Shown: positions 1 to 7,454, numbered from the stretch's first letter. The stretch: 9,147 nucleotides of DNA from JBDTMT01 sp033764095 (GCA_033764095.1 JANRJF010000041.1:1-9147); one strand, 5' to 3'. The notes: a model not told the origin generated them from the sequence alone. Numbers and translations are program-made.

Positions 1-679
1 GCACGGCGCCGTCGCGGTGCTCGCCGCGCTGCTGCACCGCGACGCCACCGGCGAGGGGCAGTACATCGACCTGTCGCAATGGGAGACCAGCATCGCCGTG
101 CTCGGCGAGGGCGTGCTGGAGCAGAGCGTCACCGGCGCGCAGCCGCCACGCCAGGGCAACCGCGATCCGCAGATGGCGCCACACGGCGTCTTCCGCTGCG
201 CCGGCGAGCAGCGCTGGGTGGCGATCGCCGTGCGCGACGACGCCGAGTGGCGCCGCCTCGCCGCGCTGCTCGAACAGCCGGGGCTCGCCGACGACGCGCG
301 CTTCGCGACGCTGGCGGCGCGCAAGCAGCACGAGGACGCGCTGGAGGCGCTGCTGTCGGCATGGACGCTGCCGCAGACGCCGGAAGCGGTCGCGCAGCGC
401 CTGCAGGCGATCGGCATCCCTGCCGAGGTCTCGATGACCAGCAAGGATATCGCCGAAGATCCCGACCTCGCCGCCAGCGGCTTCTTCGTCCACCAGCCGC
501 ATCCGGAAGTCGGCACGCGCCTGCACCTCGGCATCCCCTGGACGATGTCCGAGACGCCCTGCCAGGTACGCCGCGCCGCGCCCTGCCTCGGCCAGCACAC
601 CGACGACGTGCTCAGCCGCGTGCTCGGCTACCCGGCCGACCGCATCGCCGCGCTGCGCGCCGCCGGCGTGTTGAGCTAA
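1..679 (+). CDS. CaiB/BaiF family III CoA-transferase, C-terminal part (5' end outside window)
   Basis: Moves CoA between a CoA thioester and a carboxylic acid in the cytoplasm. The open frame runs in from the left edge (first full codon at base 2) and gives about 225 residues, a little over half of the usual roughly 400. Visible family signatures are LAALLHRDATGEGQYIDLS near the start, GNRDPQMAPHGVFRC, and the terminal CLGQHTDDVLSRVLGY followed by an ALRAAGVL-type ending. Aligned by eye to the remembered formyl-CoA transferase motif GDSNTGMH, the first residue seen here (His) matches the motif's His. The catalytic Asp would therefore lie about six codons outside the window. The substrate cannot be inferred from this half. 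The stop is TAA at 677-679. The gene is convergent with the secreted-protein operon, with repeat 703-815 between them. The family call is firm; the substrate is unknown. Confidence 0.92.
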   Translation, partial: HGAVAVLAALLHRDATGEGQYIDLSQWETSIAVLGEGVLEQSVTGAQPPRQGNRDPQMAPHGVFRCAGEQRWVAIAVRDDAEWRRLAALLEQPGLADDARFATLAARKQHEDALEALLSAWTLPQTPEAVAQRLQAIGIPAEVSMTSKDIAEDPDLAASGFFVHQPHPEVGTRLHLGIPWTMSETPCQVRRAAPCLGQHTDDVLSRVLGYPADRIAALRAAGVLS

Positions 680-702
680 GCGCCTTTCCCCCCTTTGATT
701 CG

Positions 703-815
703 ATTCCCCCCTTTGGAAAAGGGGGGTGAGGGGGGATTTCCTAAACATCCTGCGCATCGACACGCCGGATCAGTTGGAAAATCCCCCCTCACCCCCCTTC
801 TTCGAAGGGGGGAAT
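703..815. repeat. Palindromic G/C-run repeat (inverted pair) between convergent genes
   Basis: Two 37-base arms (703-739 and 779-815) are inverted copies differing at only a few central positions. Each arm begins with ATTCCCCCCTT and ends with GGGGGGTGAGGGGGGATTT, so each can itself fold as a CCCCCC/GGGGGG hairpin. A 39-base spacer separates them. A further partial copy of TTCCCCCCTTTG lies at 686-697, next to the one at 704-715. This resembles dispersed REP/BIME-like elements. Its position between two gene 3' ends suits a bidirectional terminator. The right arm overlaps the end of the minus-strand gene and supplies its stop codon. Mobility and function are inferred. Confidence 0.8.
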
Positions 816-2738
816 AACGCGCACGACCATCTCTTCGATCGTCCCGGGCGTGCCGCGCACGTCGAGCACCCGCACCGCGACGATCGTGTCGCCGGCGGGG
901 AACGACCAGGCGCGTGCGATGGGGAGGCAGTACTGCACCTCGCTGAGGATCGGTGAGCGGTTGCGCACGAAGTCGAAGGGCGTGTCGTCGGACAGCGGCG
1001 CACGCGTGCAGGGGCGGGGCAGCGCCTGGCGATCGTAGGCGCGGCAGCCGAGGTCGTTCATCGCGGCGACCACCGCCGGGTCGGACGAGAACGACAGGTC
1101 GGGCATCGCCGGGACGCCGCCACGGATGCCGTCGTTTTCGCAGACCGCGGCGCCGCCGTCGCCGAGCGGTCGCGACACCAGGATCTGCAGATCCGGCTGG
1201 CCGTCGGGGCGATAGGTCGTGGCGCCGATGCGGCCGCGTTCCACCCCCTGGCGCGCTTCGACGACCAGCGTGAACCCCTGCCCGTGCGGGCGGATGAACA
1301 CCGCTCGGCCGTGCTCGTCGATGGCGTCCGGCCGCAGCGGCAGGTCGTCCGCCGTCGCCAGCCCCAGGAAGGTGATCTGTGGCCCGATGCTGACCGGCAG
1401 CTCGGTCGGCACCGGCGTCGGGCTGGGGCTCGGCACCGCGCTAGGAAGGACAAATGGCGCCGGGCATCCGTCCAGCGAGGCGCTCACCGCCGCGATCAGC
1501 TCGTTGATCGCCACCAGGCCATCGGCGTTGCGGTCGACGACCGAACAGCCGTCGACCGCGGTCGACCCGATCGCGATGTTCACGCTGGTGATGAGCTCGT
1601 CGATCGAGACATCACCGCCGCGATTGCAGTCGCCCGGACACGCTGGCTCGAGCACGAGGCGATCCTCGCTCACCCGCGCGCCGACGTGGTGCACTTCCAG
1701 CGCCGCGGTGTGCACCGCGCCGCTGGTCGCGTCGCGATGCGTCTCGAGACCCAACGCGAGGGTGCCGGCGCCGTAGCCGTTGATCTGCGTCTGCCCGGCC
1801 AGCGTGCCGTTGACGTTGACCGAGAAGATCGAGCGCTTCGGGTCCGAGGTGTCCATCGTCGCCATCGATGTCGCGACGCGATCCTGGAACGGGCGCGAGG
1901 TGGAGAAGCGCTGGCCGAACTCGTTGTAGACCAGGAACTGCACGACCGAACCCGCCCCTGCATCCGGATCCGAGCTGCACGCGGTCAGCACCAGCTCGGT
2001 GTCGACCGTCGCGCTGCTGGTCCCGGACGGCAGACCGCTGCCGCTGAAGTAGTGCTCCAGCAGCTGGACGGTCGGGCACGCGGCGTACTCGGCGTTCGGG
2101 CCGCCGAGGACGATCGCATCGTCGCCGTTGCCGGTCTCCGGCAGCGCCGGAATGCCGATCGCCCGGTACAGCGTCGCGTCGCGCGCAGCGGCGGTCGCTT
2201 GCGCGAGCGTCGCCTGGCCGACCAGTGCGTTGGTCGGCTGCGGCGCGCCGCGCACGCCGTCGACGACCACGCAGCGCAAGCTGGCGTCGACCGGGCCGTC
2301 GCCGAGCCCCGGCACGCGCGTGCCCGCGTTGCTCTGCCCGGCTGTTGCGACGCGCTCCGCGCCGTCGATCGGCGGCGTCGTCAGGCCGCGCCGCGCGCTC
2401 CAGGCGAGCGGCTGGCGGCCGGTGATCCGCACGTGAAATGGAATGCGGCGCTGCCGTGCGACGCAGTCGCCCGAACAGGTATTGGGCTCGACCGCGCACG
2501 ATTGGCCGGGCAGTCCGCCGAGGCAGGTCGGCTCGGTCAGCTGGTAGAAGCAGTCGGCGTCGATCACCTCGCTGCCGGCGTTGCTCAGTTGGATGCGCGT
2601 GTCGGTATCGGCGCCGACCCGGACGACGGGATAGACGACGATCGCCGCGGGCAGATCGCTGCTCGGTGCCCCGGCCTGCGCGACACCATCGAGGAGCGGG
2701 ACCAGCGCCAGGCCGGCGCGCAGCAGGCGGCCGATCAT
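789..2738 (-). CDS. Secreted protein with paralogue domain, dockerin/EF-hand-like calcium module and novel C-terminal domain
   Basis: A 649-residue exported protein of unknown function. Residues 1-22 form a signal peptide ending in AQA. Residues about 30-365 are homologous to the product of the gene just upstream (shared RQP..W..RG, NAL.G.ATL, NEF.QRFS). Residues 367-425 hold two calcium-loop-like repeats: D370-N372-D376-E381 (position 5 is Gly) and D402-N404-D406-G407-E413, bracketed by Cys367/Cys371 and Cys398/Cys425. A Pro/Ser/Thr linker (432-447) leads to a domain at about 450-640 with Cys533, 565, 577 and 604. The ATG overlaps the upstream stop as ATGA, and an AGGAG lies 8 bases upstream of it (2747-2751), so the start is firm. 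The last residues (PPFEEGG) are encoded by repeat 703-815. Dockerins bind cohesins in cellulosomes, but isolated modules occur in many bacteria, so no cellulosome is implied. Confidence 0.85.
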   Translation of the reverse strand: MIGRLLRAGLALVPLLDGVAQAGAPSSDLPAAIVVYPVVRVGADTDTRIQLSNAGSEVIDADCFYQLTEPTCLGGLPGQSCAVEPNTCSGDCVARQRRIPFHVRITGRQPLAWSARRGLTTPPIDGAERVATAGQSNAGTRVPGLGDGPVDASLRCVVVDGVRGAPQPTNALVGQATLAQATAAARDATLYRAIGIPALPETGNGDDAIVLGGPNAEYAACPTVQLLEHYFSGSGLPSGTSSATVDTELVLTACSSDPDAGAGSVVQFLVYNEFGQRFSTSRPFQDRVATSMATMDTSDPKRSIFSVNVNGTLAGQTQINGYGAGTLALGLETHRDATSGAVHTAALEVHHVGARVSEDRLVLEPACPGDCNRGGDVSIDELITSVNIAIGSTAVDGCSVVDRNADGLVAINELIAAVSASLDGCPAPFVLPSAVPSPSPTPVPTELPVSIGPQITFLGLATADDLPLRPDAIDEHGRAVFIRPHGQGFTLVVEARQGVERGRIGATTYRPDGQPDLQILVSRPLGDGGAAVCENDGIRGGVPAMPDLSFSSDPAVVAAMNDLGCRAYDRQALPRPCTRAPLSDDTPFDFVRNRSPILSEVQYCLPIARAWSFPAGDTIVAVRVLDVRGTPGTIEEMVVRVIPPFEEGG

Positions 2739-3823
2739 GGGACGCTCTCCTCGGGCACGCGCACCAGGTCGGCCTGCGGCGCGGCATCGAGCTGCGGCGG
2801 CACGGTCGCCACCACCGACAGCCGTGCCGGCTCGGCCGCCCCGCGCGCGGTCTGCTGCACGAGGCGGAAGCCGCCCGGCGTCTGGCCGGCGGCGCGGATC
2901 TCGGTCTGCAGCCAGTCGGCGCCGATGACGTCGCGGTCGAAGATCTGGGCGACCTCGGCGAGCACCAGATCCGTCCAGCAGCTGACCCGCGCCGCGGCCG
3001 AGAACCGCTGCTCGAATTCATTGGTGGCGAGGAAGCTCAGCTGCACGCTCTGCGGCTCCTGGGTGACGAAGTCGTGCGTACATGGCGCGACGACGAGACG
3101 CGTCGCGCTCGCGTCGCCGTCAGAGGCGCGCTCGTCGAAATCGCTCGGATGCGACACCGTCCAGCTACGCGGGCAGCCGCCATATTCGGCACCGGACGGA
3201 CACACCTCGCTCGCCTCACCGCCGAGACAGAGGGTGCCGTCAGCGTCGTTGCTCGGCAGCCCCACCGATCCCACCGCCGGATACTTCAGCAGCGCGCCGG
3301 TGGCGCGGTGGGTGAGCGTGGCGTGACCGATCAGTGCGTTGCCGCTCCACGGCGCGCCGGAGGCGTCGACCTCGTAGCAGAGCAGCTCGCCGCTGAAGCC
3401 GCCCTCGACCGGCGGGATGACGCCGGGGTCGAGGCCGGAGCCGCTGCAAGTGGTGAACGGCGCCCGGCAGACCTGATCGGCATCGTCGACGACGCGGCCG
3501 CGCGACACGACCCACTGCGTCGGTTGTTGACGGACGAGCGACAGGCGGAAGTCGACCTGCGTCCACAGCGGCGGGTTGGTCGGCCCCGGCGGCAGATCCG
3601 GGAAGGTCAGCGCGCCGTTGACGTAGTAGCAGATCGCCCGCGCCGGCCGGTTGGCGGTGTTGGTGAGCTGGATGGCGGTGTCCCACTGGTCGTCGACCAC
3701 GACCTTGGGGAACACCAACAGCGCGGCCCCCTCGCTGGTGGTGGTCTGCGCGCCGCCCAGCGCCGGCGCGACCGCGACCAGCCAGGCAGCCAGGGCCAGC
3801 CGCCTCCCTCCTCTTGGTGTCAT
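2735..3823 (-). CDS. Secreted protein, paralogue of the adjacent downstream gene
   Basis: A 362-residue exported protein of unknown function. I chose ATG 3823, not the longer in-frame start at 3964. It follows a GGGGGGA ribosome-binding-like run (3828-3834) and begins a clear signal peptide: charged MTPRGGRR, a hydrophobic stretch, then cleavage near residue 25 (GGAQ). The mature part begins with AALLVFPKVVVDD..DTAIQLTN, a beta-rich pattern matching AAIVVYPVVRVGAD..TRIQLSN in the downstream protein. Similarity continues along most of the length, through RQQPTQWVVSRG (99-109), GNALIGHATL (161-170), CP at 217-218 and NEFEQRFS (268-275). It has several cysteines but no calcium loops and no C-terminal extra domain. 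It is the first gene of the pair and ends in a 4-base overlap with the next. I do not recognise a named domain. Confidence 0.85.
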   Translation of the reverse strand: MTPRGGRRLALAAWLVAVAPALGGAQTTTSEGAALLVFPKVVVDDQWDTAIQLTNTANRPARAICYYVNGALTFPDLPPGPTNPPLWTQVDFRLSLVRQQPTQWVVSRGRVVDDADQVCRAPFTTCSGSGLDPGVIPPVEGGFSGELLCYEVDASGAPWSGNALIGHATLTHRATGALLKYPAVGSVGLPSNDADGTLCLGGEASEVCPSGAEYGGCPRSWTVSHPSDFDERASDGDASATRLVVAPCTHDFVTQEPQSVQLSFLATNEFEQRFSAAARVSCWTDLVLAEVAQIFDRDVIGADWLQTEIRAAGQTPGGFRLVQQTARGAAEPARLSVVATVPPQLDAAPQADLVRVPEESVP

Positions 3824-3845
3824 ACCGTCCCCCCGTTGTCGGCGA

Positions 3846-3875
3846 TCTATACGGGCAGGCGAAAGCGTCCGTCCA
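3846..3875 (-). promoter_or_regulatory. Possible sigma-70-like promoter for the secreted-protein operon
   Basis: On the minus strand, TGGACG (3870-3875) lies 18 bases upstream of TATAGA (3846-3851). The predicted transcript start would fall near 3838, giving a leader of about 15 bases that contains the GGGGGGA run before ATG 3823. The -35 match is weak (4 of 6), and the organism's promoter consensus is unknown. The rest of 3824-4009 shows no gene or repeat that I can support. It must also hold the promoter of the divergent plus-strand gene, for which I found no convincing boxes. Confidence 0.3.
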
Positions 3876-4009
3876 TCCCCTGCCAGATGGCCCGCCGGCG
3901 CGGGCGCGGATGTCAGGTGATGCGCTACACCGCACCGCCCGGCGAATACGGTCGGACGGTGCAATTTCCCGCTGGCAAATCACACAGCACCTGCGCTCAA
4001 TTGGGCGGC

Positions 4010-4393
4010 GTGACGTCGCTCGAGCTGGTGGACGTGGACGTGGACACGGCTGTCGAGGCTGTGCACACTCGCGACGTGGACCTGCACCTCTATCGACTGC
4101 TGCTGCTCAACCTGGCGCTGCAGCTGTTCGACGGGGTAGCGACCTACCAGGGCCTGCGCCTCGGCTTCAAAGAAGCCAACCCGATCCTGCTCACCGCCTT
4201 CGGCCTGATCGGCGTCGGTCCGGCGCTACTGCTCTTCAAAGCGAAGGCCTGCGGCCTGCTCGTGCTGCTGCATCGCGCCGCGCCGCGCCGCATCGGCGTG
4301 CTGGTCATGCGCGCGCTCGCGGCGGTGTACTGCGTCTTCTCGCTCGGCCCCTGGCTGGGCAAGTTCGCCTCGCTCGCGGCAGGGCTCGTCTGA
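4010..4393 (+). CDS. Small DUF5658-like integral membrane protein
   Basis: A protein of about 127 residues with an acidic, Val/Asp-rich N-terminus and about three hydrophobic segments (28-46, 60-88 and 94-112). The motif LFDGVATYQGLRLGFKEANPIL, in pieces LFDG, TYQGLRLG and EANP (Asp41, Asn57-Pro58), is the hallmark I associate with DUF5658, a small membrane family of unknown function. The frame stays open far upstream, but only as antisense to the secreted genes. The start is therefore uncertain: GTG 4010 gives the most natural length, with GTG 4028, 4034 or 4040 or ATG 3920 as alternatives. None has a strong ribosome-binding site, and no ATG lies between 4010 and the membrane core. It is transcribed alone, divergent from the secreted operon and convergent with the kinase gene. 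The coding call is good; the start call is weak. Confidence 0.72.
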   Translation: MTSLELVDVDVDTAVEAVHTRDVDLHLYRLLLLNLALQLFDGVATYQGLRLGFKEANPILLTAFGLIGVGPALLLFKAKACGLLVLLHRAAPRRIGVLVMRALAAVYCVFSLGPWLGKFASLAAGLV

Positions 4394-4409
4394 AGCGATG
4401 AGCGAGCTA

Positions 4410-4482
4410 GGAAGCGATGAGCGATGAGTGCCGAGCGATGAGAACTTTCCTCATCGCGCATCGCTCGTCGCTCAGCACTTCC
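4410..4482. repeat. GCGATGAG-rich imperfect inverted repeat, likely bidirectional terminator
   Basis: Two 33-base arms (4410-4442 and 4450-4482) are inverted copies matching at 26 of 33 positions around a 7-base loop (4443-4449). The innermost 8 pairs are perfect (GCGATGAG/CTCATCGC). GCGATGAG also occurs directly at 4395-4402, 4414-4421, 4421-4428 and 4435-4442. The element lies between the stop of the DUF5658-like gene (4393) and the stop of the kinase gene (4488). A terminator role for both strands is therefore plausible, though there is no U-rich tract. The repeat-family nature is inferred from the internal short repeats. Confidence 0.7.
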
Positions 4483-4487
4483 AAGCG

Positions 4488-6218
4488 CTAGCTTGCGGCA
4501 GCGAGCGGCCGGCTGATCGGTTGCTCGGCGGTGCGCGGCGCGCGCTGCGGCAGGCGCATGACCTCACCGATCGCCTGTGGCAGGCGAACCCGTACCGTGG
4601 TGCCGACGCCGACCTCGCTCTCGATCTCCAGTGCGCCGCCGAGCAGGCCGATGAGCTCGCGCGCCAACGTCAGCCCGATGCCGAGCCCGCCGTAGCGACG
4701 CGTGAACGACCCGTCCACCTGGCGGAAGTCGTCGAAGATGATCGACAGGTCGTTCGGCGCGATGCCGATGCCGGTGTCGCTGATCGACAGCTCGATGTGG
4801 CCGTCGGCGAGGCGCTTGCCGCCGATACGGATCTCGCCCGCGTCGGTGAACTTGGCGGCGTTGCTGAGCAGGCAGACGACGGCGCGGTTGAGCTTGCGGC
4901 GGTCAGTGCGCAGGTCGTCGGCGACCACGTCGACCTGCGCCGTCAGCGTGACCGGCTTGCCGCCGATCAGCTCGCGGGTGATCGGCAGCAGCTCGTCGAC
5001 GAGCTCCTGCAGGCTGACCGACTCGACGCGGATGGCGCGCCGGCCGGAGCGGATCTCGGCGAAGCTCACCAGTTCCTCGAGCAGATGCTGCAGGCGGCAG
5101 GCGTTCACCCGCATGCGCTCGATGCTCTCCGGCAGCATGCTGTCGGCGGTCTCCGGCAGGCCGGTCTCGACCACGTCGAGGTAGCCGAGGATGGCGTGCA
5201 GCGGGGTGCGGAACTCGTGTGAGATGGTGGCGAGGAACTGGTCCTTGGCGTCGGTGGCGACGCGCGCCGCGTCCGACTGCTCGGCGGCGTAGAGCGCGCC
5301 GGCGGCGGCGTGCGTGACCATCTGGCACAGCCAGCGCTCGCGCTCGCTCAACCCGCGGCCGTCCTGCGTCTCGGCGACCAACTGCCCGTACGACTGCCCG
5401 TGCGCACGCAACGGGAAGGCCGTGCCGTGCGGGCGCGCGGCGCGCGTGTCGCCCGGCGTCTGGTTGCCCTCCAGCATCATGTGGCAGCGCAGCCCCGGGC
5501 AGGTGCCCTCGACGAAGCGGCCGATGCCGCGCACGAACTCGCGCGTCGCATGCGTCTCGGAGAAGACGCTGGCGAGGTCGAGCAGGAAGCGGAGATGGTG
5601 GTTCTCGGTCTCCGCCTCCTGGCGGCGATGGCGCTCGCGCTTCAACTGGTCGATGAGCGAGGCGTAGAAGATCGCCACCAGGAAGAAGAACGGCAGCCGC
5701 ACCCAGGCGTCGGAGGAGGCGGCGGCGTTGCCGCTCACCCACAACCAGTAGCCGTACACGGCGGCGATCAGCGCGCTGCCGATGGCGATCTGGCCCACCG
5801 TCTCGCCGATGGTGATCAGGAAGACGGTGAAGAAGTAGGCGAGCAGCAGATCCTGTGACAGGCCGTGGCTCCACGACATGCCGAACAGGATGACGGCGGT
5901 GTCGGCGAGCAGCAGGCAGGGCCCGAAGTGCGGCAGGAAGAAGAGCGTGCGCGGCGCGAAGCCGAGCGCGACGTTGGAGGCGGCGAACAGGGCCACATAG
6001 AGCAGCGGCCCGAAACCCAGGCCCTGGTTGCCTGACAGCACCAGGTAGGCGCAGGTGGCGATGACCACCGAGCGCAGCAGAATGACGATCCGCTTGCGGT
6101 CGACTGCGCCGCCCTCGCCCGCGGCGGGGAGCGTCTGCTGGAAACCTCCGAGGCCCATGGTCTTGGGCGGCGGAGTAAGCAATCCGACGGCCACCCGGTC
6201 GCGGCCCGTCGCGTTCAC
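4488..6218 (-). CDS. Membrane-bound sensor histidine kinase with GAF-like domain
   Basis: Autophosphorylates on His and passes the phosphate to a response regulator. Order of parts in 576 residues: about six membrane segments (43-62, 71-88, 92-113, 123-139, 143-161, 173-190); a charged helical stretch (190-216); a GAF-like region (about 212-315); a HisKA dimerisation domain with SHEFRTPLHAILGYLD and phospho-acceptor His334; and a HATPase domain with N-box Asn453 (LLSNAAKF), G1 box DTGIGI (481-486), a DDFRQVDGSF segment and G2 box GLGIGL (511-516). All catalytic motifs look intact. The start is GTG 6218 without a visible ribosome-binding site; ATG 6158 (residue 21) is a fair alternative and keeps every domain. 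No response regulator is next to it. It lies 88 bases behind the thiolase gene on the same strand, and that gap (6219-6306) shows nothing I can name. The stimulus is unknown. Confidence 0.93.
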   Translation of the reverse strand: MNATGRDRVAVGLLTPPPKTMGLGGFQQTLPAAGEGGAVDRKRIVILLRSVVIATCAYLVLSGNQGLGFGPLLYVALFAASNVALGFAPRTLFFLPHFGPCLLLADTAVILFGMSWSHGLSQDLLLAYFFTVFLITIGETVGQIAIGSALIAAVYGYWLWVSGNAAASSDAWVRLPFFFLVAIFYASLIDQLKRERHRRQEAETENHHLRFLLDLASVFSETHATREFVRGIGRFVEGTCPGLRCHMMLEGNQTPGDTRAARPHGTAFPLRAHGQSYGQLVAETQDGRGLSERERWLCQMVTHAAAGALYAAEQSDAARVATDAKDQFLATISHEFRTPLHAILGYLDVVETGLPETADSMLPESIERMRVNACRLQHLLEELVSFAEIRSGRRAIRVESVSLQELVDELLPITRELIGGKPVTLTAQVDVVADDLRTDRRKLNRAVVCLLSNAAKFTDAGEIRIGGKRLADGHIELSISDTGIGIAPNDLSIIFDDFRQVDGSFTRRYGGLGIGLTLARELIGLLGGALEIESEVGVGTTVRVRLPQAIGEVMRLPQRAPRTAEQPISRPLAAAS

Positions 6219-6306
6219 AAATGATACAGCGGCTGACGAAACCTTCTCGGGTTCGGGTTATCCCTACCGAGCAAGTCGGCGAGAATGTAACACTGCACTT
6301 GCCCGG

Positions 6307-7449
6307 TCAGTGGCCCAGCGCGATGACGCAGGCGACCGCGCCGGGCCCGCCGACGTTGTGCGCCAGGCCGATCTCGGCGTTCTTCACCTGGCGCTCGCCG
6401 GCCTCGCCGCGCAGTTGGGTGACGCACTCGTAGATCATGCGCACGCCGCTGGCGCCGATCGGATGGCCGAACGACTTGAGCCCGCCGCTGGTGTTGATCG
6501 GGATGTCGCCACCGAGCGCGGTGCGGCCCTCGTGCACCAGGTGCTTGCCCTCGCCCTTGGCGCAGAAGCCGAGGTCCTCGATGTTCGAGAGCTCGGTCCA
6601 GGTGAAGCAGTCGTGCACTTCGGCGAAGTCGACGTCCTGCGGCGTGATGCCGGCCATCTTGTAGGCCTGCTGCGCCGCCTGCTGCGTCGAGCGGAAGCCG
6701 AGATAGTCGAAGGTGGGATCGAAGTACGGCCGCCCGGTGGTCACCGCCAGGCCGAAGCCCTTCACCAGGATCGGTTTGTCGGTGTAGCGCGCGGCGAGGT
6801 CGGCGCGGCAGAGGATCGCCGCGGCGCCGCCGTCGGTGGTCGGGCAGCAGTCGAACAGGCCGAACGGCGAGGAGATCATCGGCGCGCTCAGCACCTTGTC
6901 TTCGGTGATCTCCATGCGCAGGTGCGCCTTCGGGTTGCGCGCGCCGTTGTAGTGATTCTTCACCGCGATCTTGGCGAGCGTCTCGCGGCCGACGTCGAAG
7001 GTGTGCATGTAGCGGTTGGCGGCGAGCGCGAAGAGCCCCGGCGCCGAGTTGCCCTTGGCAAGCAGCGGATGGCCGAAGCGCGGCAGGCCGCGGCCGCCGC
7101 GGTCCTTCAGCTTCTCCGCGCCGAGCACCAGCACCACGTCGTAGGTGCCCGACGCGATCGCCAGGCAGGCGTTGCGGAACGCGTCGGTGCCGGTGGCGCA
7201 GTAGTTCTCCACCCGCGTGATCGGCCGGTCGTAGAGGCGCAGCGCATCGCCGAGCGAGACCGCCGCCTTGCCGCCCGCGGCGCCCGGCATGTACGTGCCG
7301 AGATACGCCGCCTGGATGTCGGCCGGGTCGATCTTCGCATCCGCATAGGCCGCGAACGCCGCCTCGCAGATGAGATCCTCGTAGCCGTGCTCGAAGAGAT
7401 CGCCGAACTTGGTGCAGCCGACGCCGATGACCGCAACTTGGTCTTTCAT
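6307..7449 (-). CDS. Thiolase, archaeal acetoacetyl-CoA thiolase / SCP2-thiolase type
   Basis: A thiolase-superfamily enzyme of 380 residues that makes or cleaves a C-C bond in a 3-ketoacyl-CoA. Counting from Met 7449, the signatures are VAVIGVGCTKFGD at the start, the nucleophile in ENYCATGTDAF (Cys84), EVHDCFTWTEL (His279), SGGLKSFGHPIGASG (His329) and AHNVGGPGA (His364) at the end. The classical second cysteine (CxG) is replaced by HNVGG, which is usual in this SCP2/archaeal-type group. The ORF could open at GTG 7458, but that codon overlaps a good ribosome-binding site (GAGGTGA, 7455-7461) placed 5 bases before ATG 7449, so I use ATG 7449. It follows the HMGCS-like/DUF35 gene on the same strand. 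In archaea, a DUF35 protein holds this kind of thiolase to HMG-CoA synthase, so the two products probably form a complex. An Ltp2-like aldolase activity is a less likely alternative. The physiological substrate is unknown. Confidence 0.93.
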   Translation of the reverse strand: MKDQVAVIGVGCTKFGDLFEHGYEDLICEAAFAAYADAKIDPADIQAAYLGTYMPGAAGGKAAVSLGDALRLYDRPITRVENYCATGTDAFRNACLAIASGTYDVVLVLGAEKLKDRGGRGLPRFGHPLLAKGNSAPGLFALAANRYMHTFDVGRETLAKIAVKNHYNGARNPKAHLRMEITEDKVLSAPMISSPFGLFDCCPTTDGGAAAILCRADLAARYTDKPILVKGFGLAVTTGRPYFDPTFDYLGFRSTQQAAQQAYKMAGITPQDVDFAEVHDCFTWTELSNIEDLGFCAKGEGKHLVHEGRTALGGDIPINTSGGLKSFGHPIGASGVRMIYECVTQLRGEAGERQVKNAEIGLAHNVGGPGAVACVIALGH

Positions 7450-7454
7450 TTCAA

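Noticed and set aside
789..2738. Cellulosome component because of the dockerin-like calcium loops
   Set aside because: No cohesin, scaffoldin or glycoside hydrolase is visible, and the module has loop substitutions (Gly at position 5 of loop 1); isolated modules of this kind are common.
1284..3326. Long plus-strand open frame opposite the two secreted-protein genes
   Set aside because: Its translation is Arg/Ala-rich and low in recognisable motifs, while the minus strand encodes signal peptides, paralogous domains and calcium loops. It is a shadow caused by high GC.
3824..3964. Longer start (ATG 3964) for the 362-residue secreted protein
   Set aside because: It would bury the signal peptide behind 47 residues. 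ATG 3823 has a GGGGGGA run before it and begins a proper signal peptide.
2438..4009. Upstream extension of the frame that holds the DUF5658-like gene
   Set aside because: The extension is antisense to the secreted-protein genes and Arg-rich; only the last about 127 residues look like a real protein.
4395..4442. Direct GCGATGAG copies as a possible CRISPR array
   Set aside because: The unit is 8 bases with irregular, partly overlapping spacing and no spacers; no cas gene is nearby.
4428..5222. Plus-strand open frame opposite the histidine kinase C-terminal half
   Set aside because: The minus strand carries intact H, N, G1 and G2 boxes; this frame is a shadow.
6307..7449. Missing classical second cysteine (CxG) of the thiolase, taken as a sign of inactivity
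   Set aside because: The HNVGG form is normal for SCP2/archaeal-type thiolases, and the nucleophile Cys and the GHP histidine are present.
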